Assembly (NCBI GenBank): GCA_910586655.1
Contig: CAJUIR010000005.1
Span: 1-64,000 of the forward strand
Direction: 5' to 3'
Origin: an uncultured Christensenellaceae bacterium
GTDB lineage: Bacteria > Bacillota > Clostridia > Christensenellales > Borkfalkiaceae
Length of the DNA: 64,000 nt
The position numbers were made by a program, and so were the translations under genes. Below, in pieces: positions 32,756-40,014 of the stretch. The notes below the pieces were generated by a model. The model made no database searches, was not told the DNA's origin, and was given only the letters and a program-made list of their open reading frames with translations. Every line of letters begins with the position of its first letter. The stretch's first letter is position 1.

Positions 32756-35377
32756 CTATTTCGAATTAGATGTTTTTTCGGATGGATTCATTAAGTCGCA
32801 TAGACGTATCAACAGGTCGGAAACGGGGAACGCCGCAAGAACAATGCAGATGATATATAGGATCTGCGCGAAACTGAAATGAACGGCGCTCCAATCGTCG
32901 CAGACGAGATTGCCCAAGACGGGTACGCAGAATACGACGATGCAAACCGCCGCCGAAAACGTATACGCAAGCGCACGTAATAAGTTGAACGGCTGCATGA
33001 CGCGGAACAGCATCACAAGTCCCGTCAAAGTCAGCGTGAGTACCAACAGAGGATTGTAATTTGTTTCAAAGCCTTCTGCGGCGGGCAAAAATTCTTTTGC
33101 AAGATAGACTGTGACGATGCTCAAAAATAAGGTGATTGCTCCCGGGATCGATCGCGACAGGACAAAGGGAATAAATTTCCCCTTTACGCGTTCGTTGTTG
33201 GGCTGTAAGGTAATTACGGCGGAAGGAAGCGCGGCGATCAGCATTTCAAAGAGCAGCATGTTGTTGGTTTTAAAGAAATAAGAACTGTTCACTGCGAAAC
33301 AGAAAATCGCAAGAATGGTAATAAACAGCGTTTTCATGATATACAGCGAAGCGCTCGATTTGATGTTATTGATGACCCTGCGCCCCTCGTAAACGACGGA
33401 GGGGAGATTGAGGAAATTATTATCCATTAAAACGAGGTGCGAAACGTTCCGCGCCGCCTCGCTTCCCGAAGCGACCGATACGGCGCAATCGGCTTCTTTG
33501 AGCGCCAGAATATCGTTTACGCCGTCGCCCGTCATCGCCACGGTATTGCCCTGTTTTTTGATCGCTTTCACAAGGATCGCTTTCTGTTCGGGGGTAACTC
33601 TGCCGAATACGGTGTATTGGCTCGCGACGTTTTCCACTTCCATATCGGTCAACCCGTCGAGCGAAATATACTTGCTCGCGTGTTTGACGCCGACTCGCCG
33701 CGCCACTTCGGAAACCGTTACGGGATTGTCGCCCGAAATGATTTTGATATTCACGTCGTTATCGCGGAACCATTTAATGGTTTCGATCGCATCGCTGCGG
33801 ATATTGTCCGCAAGCGTAATGATCGCCGCGGGGCGGAAGAGAGAGGGCAGCCTGTCGCCGGCAATGGCGTTGGGCGAGTGCGCAAGCATGAGAACGCGAA
33901 GTCCTGCCTGTGCGTACTGTTTTACGATTTTTTCGATTTTCGGCGGCATGGGACGAAGCACGAATTCGGGCGCGCCCATGGCGTACGTTCCCAAATCGCC
34001 GAAGGTCACGGCAGAGAGTTTCCGTTTGCTCGAAAACGGGATCGTCGCCGTCGGTTGCAACGCGTTGGAATGGCCGAATCTCGTCGTCAACGCAATCGAC
34101 GTCTGGTTGTTGTCGTCTAACGCGGCAAGCATGCTGCCCATGACTTCGTCGAGAGAATGCTGCGAAAAACTGCCTAAAATCATACAGTCGTTCACCGTCA
34201 TTCTGCCGTCCGTGATCGTACCCGTTTTGTCAAGGCACAGCACGTTGACGCGCGCGAGCATTTCAAGGGAATAGAGATCCTGCACCAGGGTATGTTTTTT
34301 GGCGAGCCGCCTTACGCCGATCGCCATGGCAAGCGAAGTGAGGAGCAGCAAGCCCGAGGGGATCATCCCGATGACGACCGCGCCGGTCAGTTGAATGGAT
34401 TCGGAAATATCGTGTCCCGTTGCCGTTAAGTTGCGCCAGAACATCAGCCCTGCTATCAGCGGGATGAGGCAGGCGATCACGCGGATGAACAGGCGGATGG
34501 AATTCATGATCTCCGAGCGCGGTTTTTTGTATTTTTTCGCTTTGGAGGTGAGGCTGTTGAGGTACGTCGCCTTTCCGACTTTTTCCACGCGCACGCGGCA
34601 CGATCCGCTGGAAATAAACGATCCTGCATACAGAAGTTCGCCTTCCGTCTTTTTGACGGGGACCGATTCGCCCGTCAACAGCGATTCGTTCACTTCCACG
34701 TTCCCGTCCGCAAGACGGCAGTCGGCGGGAACTTGCTGACCTGCTTCGAGCAGCACAACGTCGTCCACTACGATTTCCCGCACGGGGATTTCCAGTTTGA
34801 TTCCACCGCGCATGACTTTGGTCGTCGCAGAGATCAGAACGGAAAGTTTATCGATTTGTTTTTTTGCAAGAATTTCCTGTACGATCCCGATGACAAGATT
34901 TGCGCCGAAGATGGCCACGAACAGAAATTGAGAAACGCTCGCCTGCGCATAGAGAAGCGCGCCGGCAACGATCACGCACAGTAAATTGAAGAAAGTACAG
35001 ATATTACCGAAGAAAATACTCGCATAGGATTTGCTGTACTTTTTGTTGACGTCGTTAAACAAAAACTGATTGAGCCGCGTTTCGACCTGATCGCTGCTTA
35101 ACCCTTCGTCAAGCGACGGCGAAAAACGTTCCACTTCCGATTCGGAGGGAATCTTTTTTGCCTTTTTGAACCGCTTCATCAGGTTCTTGCGCGACTGTTT
35201 TTCTTTTTGCACCGCCGCGCTCTCCAAAACGCGCGAAGAAAAACTCCGCTTGTTTTTGCGCGGTTCTTTTTCTTCCTGCTCGGGTTCGGGTTCCGTCTCG
35301 GCTACTTCCGCTTCCGCCGTTGCAGTCTCTTCTTCAAGCAGGTTTTCCTTTTCGTTCTTTTTGGATTTATATCTCAT
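32756..35377 (-). CDS. Cation-transporting P-type ATPase (CtpE-like)
   Basis: An 873-residue membrane ATPase. TGES lies at 235-238 in the actuator domain, the phosphorylated Asp383 in DKTGT, and TGDGVND at 616-622. The M4 motif is PSGL (340-343), and there are about ten transmembrane segments. These features resemble the CtpE/P-ATPase-E group, one member of which is linked to calcium uptake; the ion here is inferred. Residues 1-80 form an unusual extension, first acidic (many Glu) then basic, absent from most relatives and possibly regulatory or lipid-contacting. It is monocistronic. Confidence 0.87.
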   Translation of the reverse strand: MRYKSKKNEKENLLEEETATAEAEVAETEPEPEQEEKEPRKNKRSFSSRVLESAAVQKEKQSRKNLMKRFKKAKKIPSESEVERFSPSLDEGLSSDQVETRLNQFLFNDVNKKYSKSYASIFFGNICTFFNLLCVIVAGALLYAQASVSQFLFVAIFGANLVIGIVQEILAKKQIDKLSVLISATTKVMRGGIKLEIPVREIVVDDVVLLEAGQQVPADCRLADGNVEVNESLLTGESVPVKKTEGELLYAGSFISSGSCRVRVEKVGKATYLNSLTSKAKKYKKPRSEIMNSIRLFIRVIACLIPLIAGLMFWRNLTATGHDISESIQLTGAVVIGMIPSGLLLLTSLAMAIGVRRLAKKHTLVQDLYSLEMLARVNVLCLDKTGTITDGRMTVNDCMILGSFSQHSLDEVMGSMLAALDDNNQTSIALTTRFGHSNALQPTATIPFSSKRKLSAVTFGDLGTYAMGAPEFVLRPMPPKIEKIVKQYAQAGLRVLMLAHSPNAIAGDRLPSLFRPAAIITLADNIRSDAIETIKWFRDNDVNIKIISGDNPVTVSEVARRVGVKHASKYISLDGLTDMEVENVASQYTVFGRVTPEQKAILVKAIKKQGNTVAMTGDGVNDILALKEADCAVSVASGSEAARNVSHLVLMDNNFLNLPSVVYEGRRVINNIKSSASLYIMKTLFITILAIFCFAVNSSYFFKTNNMLLFEMLIAALPSAVITLQPNNERVKGKFIPFVLSRSIPGAITLFLSIVTVYLAKEFLPAAEGFETNYNPLLVLTLTLTGLVMLFRVMQPFNLLRALAYTFSAAVCIVVFCVPVLGNLVCDDWSAVHFSFAQILYIICIVLAAFPVSDLLIRLCDLMNPSEKTSNSK

Positions 35378-35429
35378 AATGAATCTGCCTTCGCGTTTCG
35401 AACTTTACCTTATTATATTTAATATGCAC

Positions 35430-35458
35430 ATTATACACGCTTCTCCTTCAAAAGTCAA
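35430..35458 (-). promoter_or_regulatory. Promoter of the P-type ATPase gene
   Basis: On the minus strand TTGACT (35458-35453) and TATAAT (35435-35430) are separated by 17 bases. A second TATAAT lies about 20 bases closer to the gene. Confidence 0.75.
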
Positions 35459-35496
35459 ATTTTTTCTCGAGAAACCTCTTTCCGCAAGGTAAAGCG

Positions 35497-35525
35497 TTGC
35501 AATCATCGGAAAAAAGTTGTATAAT
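35497..35525 (+). promoter_or_regulatory. Promoter of serS
   Basis: TTGCAA (35497-35502) and TATAAT (35520-35525) with 17 bases between, about 30 bases before the ATG. No T-box is present. Confidence 0.78.
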
Positions 35526-35554
35526 TGAGTAAATTTGCATGGCGAGGTTTTTGT

Positions 35555-36844
35555 ATGATCGATATCGTGTTTCTTCGGAATCATCCGGACGAGGTTCGGG
35601 AAAATATCCGTAAAAAATTTCAGGAGAAAAAACTTCCTTTGGTGGACGAAGCCATCGCGCTTGACGAGAAACGCCGCGCACTGCAAACGGAAGGCGATTC
35701 GTTGCGCGCTTCGCGCAACGCGATTTCCAAGATGATCGGTCAGTTTATGAAAGAAAAGAAGATCGAAGAAGCGGAAGCGGCGAAAGCGCAGGTCAATGCG
35801 GAGGCGCTCCGTCTTGCGGAAATCGAACGGGAAACCGAAGAAACGTCAAACCGTTTAACGCAGGTCATGATGCGGATCCCCAACATGATCTCTACTGATA
35901 CGCCCATCGGGAAAGACGATTTCGAAAACGTGGAGGGTCAGCGCTTTTTAGAACCCAAAACGCCCGATTTCGAAATCCCGTATCACCTTGAAATTTTGGA
36001 ACGGTTAAACGGAATCGACGTTGACAGCGCACGCCGTACCAGCGGACAGGGATTTTATTATCTGACGGGGGATATTGCGAGACTGCATTCCGCCGTACTT
36101 ACTTATGCACGCGATTTTATGATCGAAAAAGGATTTACCTACTGCATTCCGCCGTACATGATCCGCTCGTCCGTCGTGTCGGGCGTAATGAGTTTCGAAG
36201 AAATGGAAGGCATGATGTACAAGATCGAAGGGGAAGATCTGTATCTCATCGGGACCAGCGAACATTCCATGATCGGCAGATTTATGGGAACCACGCTTGA
36301 CGGCAACAGCCTGCCGCTTACGCTTACCAGTTATTCCCCTTGTTTCAGAAAGGAGAAGGGAGCGCACGGGATCGAGGAGCGAGGAATTTACCGCATTCAC
36401 CAGTTTGAGAAGCAGGAGATGATCGTGATCTGCAAACCCGAAGACAGCGAAGCATGGTACGAAAAAATGTGGAATTACACGGTGGAGTTGTTTGTTTCTT
36501 TGGGGATTCCCGTCCGCACGCTCGAATGCTGTTCGGGCGATTTGGCAGATCTCAAATACCGCAGCGTAGACGTGGAGGCATGGAGTCCCCGTCAACAGAA
36601 ATATTTCGAAGTGGGGTCCTGTTCCAATCTGACCGACGCGCAGGCGAGAAGGTTGGGAATCCGTTATAAAACCGAGAAAGGGAATGCGTTCGCGCACACG
36701 TTAAACAATACGGTCGTCGCGCCGCCGAGAATGCTGATCGCGTTTGTGGAAAATCATCTCCGTGCAGACGGCAGCGTGGAAATTCCCGAAGCGCTCCGTC
36801 CCTACATGGGCGGAAAAACGGAGATCAGCGTAAAGAAGGCATGA
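35555..36844 (+). CDS. serS: Seryl-tRNA synthetase
   Basis: Charges tRNA-Ser (and tRNA-Sec where present). The 429-residue class II enzyme has the N-terminal coiled-coil arm that grips the long variable arm of tRNA-Ser (about residues 25-105), the TSEHSMIGRF segment, motif 2 (FRKEKGAHGIEERGIYRIHQFEK region) and motif 3 (NTVVAPPRMLIAFVENH). GCGAGG six bases upstream sets the start. The stop overlaps the exonuclease gene, so these are coexpressed. Confidence 0.96.
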   Translation: MIDIVFLRNHPDEVRENIRKKFQEKKLPLVDEAIALDEKRRALQTEGDSLRASRNAISKMIGQFMKEKKIEEAEAAKAQVNAEALRLAEIERETEETSNRLTQVMMRIPNMISTDTPIGKDDFENVEGQRFLEPKTPDFEIPYHLEILERLNGIDVDSARRTSGQGFYYLTGDIARLHSAVLTYARDFMIEKGFTYCIPPYMIRSSVVSGVMSFEEMEGMMYKIEGEDLYLIGTSEHSMIGRFMGTTLDGNSLPLTLTSYSPCFRKEKGAHGIEERGIYRIHQFEKQEMIVICKPEDSEAWYEKMWNYTVELFVSLGIPVRTLECCSGDLADLKYRSVDVEAWSPRQQKYFEVGSCSNLTDAQARRLGIRYKTEKGNAFAHTLNNTVVAPPRMLIAFVENHLRADGSVEIPEALRPYMGGKTEISVKKA

Positions 36845-37788
36845 AGTACGTTTTTTTCGATATCGAGTGCGCGTGCGTCTATAAAAATACGGCAAAAATT
36901 TGCGCGTTCGGATACGTCGTAACGGATGGGAAATTTCAGGTGATCGAGCGCGAAGATATTTTGCTCAACCCCAAAGGGAAATTTCATTTGACCGACCGCA
37001 AAGGAAGAGAGGGGCTGGTGCTTCCGTACGAATACGAAGATTTTAAAAAGTACCCCGTATTTTCGGCGGAATATCCGCGCATCAAAGCGCTCCTCGAAGA
37101 CAAAGACGCCGTTGTGTTGGGGCATGCCACCGTCAACGACGTAAACTATCTGAATCTCGAAACGCGGCGGTATAAACTACAACCGTTGCATTTTGCATTT
37201 TACGACACGCAGTTTTTTTACATGAACGTGACGGGCAACTATGCACGGCAATACGGATTGGGAGCGATGGCGGAAGAGTTGGGCGTAGAATTCACGCCGC
37301 ACCGCGCGGTGGATGATGCCTATGCCACCATGTGCGCGTGCCGTGCGATCTGCGAACGGGAAAAGACGGACGTGCACGGACTTGTTTCGCGTTATGCCAT
37401 TCGCGCGGGGCGTGCGGGCGGCGGAAATATCACGCCGCTTTCTTCTGCGGGACAGAGCCGGTATTTTGCGCAGCGCGAAAAAGAAAAAGAGATCCGCGCC
37501 CGCGCGCACGAACAGTTCTACCGCGTCGTCAACAGGAATCTGAACAAAAAAAGAAAGGGCAGACTTTCGGGAAAAGTGTTTTGCTTTGCCAAAGAAATCG
37601 AGGAAGATCTTCCGAATTCAGTCAATCTCGTTTCGGCGATTTTCGAAGCAGGCGGGACGTATACCTCCCATCCTGCGGAATGCAACGTGTATATTGCGTG
37701 TGAGGAGGACGGGGTTCGCTATCGGAATGCAGTCCTAAGCGGCGCGGCGGTGATCCCTTTGAGTTTGCTTGCGGAGGCATTGAAGTGA
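36841..37788 (+). CDS. DEDDh 3'-5' exonuclease with BRCT-like C-terminus
   Basis: A 315-residue DnaQ-like exonuclease. Metal-binding acids appear as Asp7 and Glu9 (DIECA), an aspartate in NDVNYL near 100, and HRAVDDAYAT near 154-163, the DEDDh arrangement. Residues 1-185 form the nuclease. After a basic linker (REKEKEIRARAHEQF to KKRKGRLSG), residues 240-315 look like a BRCT domain (GKVFCFAKEIE..., FEAGGTYTSHPAECNVYIA). Such exonucleases act in proofreading, repair or RNA maturation. It is coupled to serS and to the methyltransferase gene by four-base overlaps. Confidence 0.78.
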   Translation: MKYVFFDIECACVYKNTAKICAFGYVVTDGKFQVIEREDILLNPKGKFHLTDRKGREGLVLPYEYEDFKKYPVFSAEYPRIKALLEDKDAVVLGHATVNDVNYLNLETRRYKLQPLHFAFYDTQFFYMNVTGNYARQYGLGAMAEELGVEFTPHRAVDDAYATMCACRAICEREKTDVHGLVSRYAIRAGRAGGGNITPLSSAGQSRYFAQREKEKEIRARAHEQFYRVVNRNLNKKRKGRLSGKVFCFAKEIEEDLPNSVNLVSAIFEAGGTYTSHPAECNVYIACEEDGVRYRNAVLSGAAVIPLSLLAEALK

Positions 37789-39071
37789 ATTTGCCCCAAG
37801 AATTTTTATCGAGAATGAAAGAAAGGCTGGGAGAGGAGTTCCCCGCCTTTTTGCAATCTTATCAAACGCCGCCCGTCAAAGCGATCCGTGTCAATACGTT
37901 AAAGATTTCCCGCGAAGAGTTTCAAAAAATTTCTCCGTTCACGCTGATCGGAAACGTACCGTGGGAAGCAAACGGCTATTTAATCGACGCAACGAAGGCG
38001 GGTTCTGACGCGTATCATTTTGCGGGTTTATATTACAGTCAGGAACCGTCCGCCATGTTTCCCGTATCGCTTCTGGGAGTCAGCGAGGGGGAGCGGGTTC
38101 TCGATTTATGCGCCGCGCCCGGGGGGAAGGCAACACAGATCGCCTGCGCGCTGAACGGCAAAGGGATCCTGATCGCAAACGAACACGACTACACCCGTTG
38201 TCGGATCCTTTCCGAAAATATTGAACGGTTGGGCGTTCGCAATGCCGCCGCGGTGAATGCCGAACCGTCCGTGCTTGCCGAGCGGTTTCCCGAATATTTC
38301 GATAAAATTTTGGTGGATGCACCGTGTTCCGGCGAGGGGATGTTCCGCAAAGATCCGTTTGCGGCGGAACAGTGGTCTCCTGCGCTGGTGCGCGGTTGCG
38401 CGTACAAACAAAAAGAGATTTTAACGTGTGCGGCACAGATGCTCCGAAAGGGCGGTCGGCTGGTTTATTCTACTTGCACGTTTTCCGCAGAAGAAAACGA
38501 GGGGCAAATTGAATCGTTTATCAAGTCCCATCCCGAGTTTGTGCTTTTGCAAACGAGGAGGCTCTATCCGCACGAAGGCTGCGGCGAAGGACAGTTTGCC
38601 GCCTTGCTGGAAAAGACGGAAGGCGGCGAAGGGGAAGTAAAACGTTTTCCGGTGAAGCGGGCGGTACAAGCCGAACGCGCATTTTCGGATTTTTCCGAGG
38701 AATTTTTGCAAGGGGATCGGTTGGAAGGAGACATTACAACGCTTTCCGACGGGCGCATGTACCTATTGCCTGCGGACATGCCTGTGCTCGGTGTGCGCAC
38801 GTTACGCTTTGGCTTGGAACTGGGCGTGTGGGACGGCAAAACTTTCAAACCTGCACATGCGCTTGCGGCAAGCATAAAACGGTCGCAATGCAACCGTTTT
38901 CTATCGCTGTCGCGCGAGGAAAGCGAAAAATATCTGCGCGGCGAAACGATCGGGAACGATATTCCGAACGGCTGGTGCGTCGTAGGAATAGAACGGTTCC
39001 CTTTGGGGTTGGGAAAAGCCGTGAACGGTATTATAAAAAATCACTTCCCCAAAGGTTTGAGGAAGCGGTAA
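37785..39071 (+). CDS. RsmB/RsmF-type rRNA (cytosine-C5) methyltransferase
   Basis: A 428-residue SAM-dependent RNA m5C methyltransferase of the NOL1/NOP2/Sun family, RsmF-like. The SAM site is DLCAAPGGKATQ near 107-118; the two catalytic cysteines are Cys181 (DAPCSGEGMFRKD) and Cys231 (YSTCTFSAEENE). The C-terminal third is a PUA-like domain as in RsmF. The start is a GTG that overlaps the preceding stop (GTGA), with GCGGAGG seven bases upstream. The exact rRNA position modified cannot be read. Confidence 0.9.
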   Translation: MNLPQEFLSRMKERLGEEFPAFLQSYQTPPVKAIRVNTLKISREEFQKISPFTLIGNVPWEANGYLIDATKAGSDAYHFAGLYYSQEPSAMFPVSLLGVSEGERVLDLCAAPGGKATQIACALNGKGILIANEHDYTRCRILSENIERLGVRNAAAVNAEPSVLAERFPEYFDKILVDAPCSGEGMFRKDPFAAEQWSPALVRGCAYKQKEILTCAAQMLRKGGRLVYSTCTFSAEENEGQIESFIKSHPEFVLLQTRRLYPHEGCGEGQFAALLEKTEGGEGEVKRFPVKRAVQAERAFSDFSEEFLQGDRLEGDITTLSDGRMYLLPADMPVLGVRTLRFGLELGVWDGKTFKPAHALAASIKRSQCNRFLSLSREESEKYLRGETIGNDIPNGWCVVGIERFPLGLGKAVNGIIKNHFPKGLRKR

Positions 39072-39107
39072 AAAATGAACTTGAAATTTGCAGCGAATCG
39101 GACGGAA

Positions 39108-39821
39108 CTATTCGGATTTCTCCTGTAAGAATTTCTGTTGTTTTTTCTGCATCCGCAGCCAGTTCACGAACCCGTATAGATCGTTCAACAGAAAAGCGGA
39201 AAAACAGACGATCATGGCAACGGATTCGGTATCGCTGCGTGCGGTAAGTGACCACAGTACGATCAGTACAACGTCGTTAACGGCATATGCCGCGGCATAA
39301 TACGGGCTGCGGCGCAGCGACAGATACACGGCATAAAAACTGGTAAAAACGGAAGCGGTGCTCCAAATCAGATTAGCGGTGTCGAACGCTCTGAGAATAA
39401 AATAAAACGCAACCGAAACAGCGATTCCGAGCAGAAACGAAAGCGCGTATTCCAAAACAGAAAGACGGTTGATTTTTACTTGCGTATTGTTGCCCGAAAA
39501 GGGGTGTTTCAACCACACTACGGCGGTTGCAACGGCAATGGGCGCGGTCATGCCGAGGTAAGTGACCATTTCGCCGTAGTAACGGAACGCGTAAGATACG
39601 ACTCCGTAAAACGCTGCGAATACGATACTGAGAAACTGACCCGCAACGTTTCCCTTTGCAACCAGAATCAGCGCCGTAACGCCGATGAGCGATGCAGTCA
39701 AACTGTAATAGTTCGTATTTCTGCACAATACAAACGCCAGCACGATTGCCGTCACGGAACCGCCCCAAAGCAAATATTCGAACAACGTAATACTTTTGAA
39801 AAACCGTTTGATTCGCTGCAT
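39108..39821 (-). CDS. pnuC: Nicotinamide riboside transporter PnuC-like protein
   Basis: A 237-residue membrane protein of the PnuC family, which moves nicotinamide riboside (or, in PnuT/PnuX variants, thiamine or riboflavin) by facilitated diffusion. About seven transmembrane segments are visible; the substrate-pocket segments resemble NVAGQFLSIVFAAFYG and the ending FLLNDLYGFVNWLRMQKKQ is typical. GGGGGATA upstream supports the start. It sits behind a leader with an intrinsic terminator, so its expression is probably ligand controlled. With nadA at 31771 it suggests both synthesis and salvage of NAD precursors. Confidence 0.85.
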   Translation of the reverse strand: MQRIKRFFKSITLFEYLLWGGSVTAIVLAFVLCRNTNYYSLTASLIGVTALILVAKGNVAGQFLSIVFAAFYGVVSYAFRYYGEMVTYLGMTAPIAVATAVVWLKHPFSGNNTQVKINRLSVLEYALSFLLGIAVSVAFYFILRAFDTANLIWSTASVFTSFYAVYLSLRRSPYYAAAYAVNDVVLIVLWSLTARSDTESVAMIVCFSAFLLNDLYGFVNWLRMQKKQQKFLQEKSE

Positions 39822-39833
39822 CGTATCCCCCGT

Positions 39834-39929
39834 AAAAAAATAATCCGTAAACGCATCTGCTGAGACCTATCGATGCGTTACGGAATGAAATCATTCTCTG
39901 TACCCGGTGGCACTTATAATTGAAATTGT
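39834..39929 (-). promoter_or_regulatory. pnuC leader with attenuator, aptamer unidentified
   Basis: The minus-strand leader of about 108 bases ends in a 12-bp hairpin with one bulge (39883-39872 with 39857-39845) followed by ATTATTTTTTT, directly ahead of the pnuC ribosome binding site. Upstream, only about 45 bases (39929-39884, containing GTGCCACCGGGTACAGAG) remain for a sensor. NAD-II riboswitches are known before pnuC in other Firmicutes, but I cannot match this sequence to that class. Confidence 0.6.
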
Positions 39930-39935
39930 AATCCT

Positions 39936-39964
39936 ATTATAACGTATTTCTATTCGGTTTGCAA
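39936..39964 (-). promoter_or_regulatory. Promoter of the pnuC leader
   Basis: On the minus strand TTGCAA (39964-39959) and TATAAT (39941-39936) with 17 bases between. Confidence 0.8.
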
Positions 39965-39973
39965 GAGAATTAA

Positions 39974-40007
39974 AAAAATTCCCGACTTTAAGTCGGGAAT
40001 TTTTATT
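39974..40007. terminator. Symmetrical terminator after the surface-protein gene
   Basis: ATTCCCGAC (39978-39986) pairs with GTCGGGAAT (39992-40000) with A and T runs on each side, so it can act in both directions. It lies just past the stop of the minus-strand gene at 40015. Confidence 0.88.
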
Positions 40008-40014
40008 AAAATCG

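Noticed and set aside
39845..39950. TPP riboswitch near pnuC, suggested by CTGAGA
   Set aside because: CTGAGA is on the plus strand, opposite to the pnuC transcript, and the other TPP blocks are missing.
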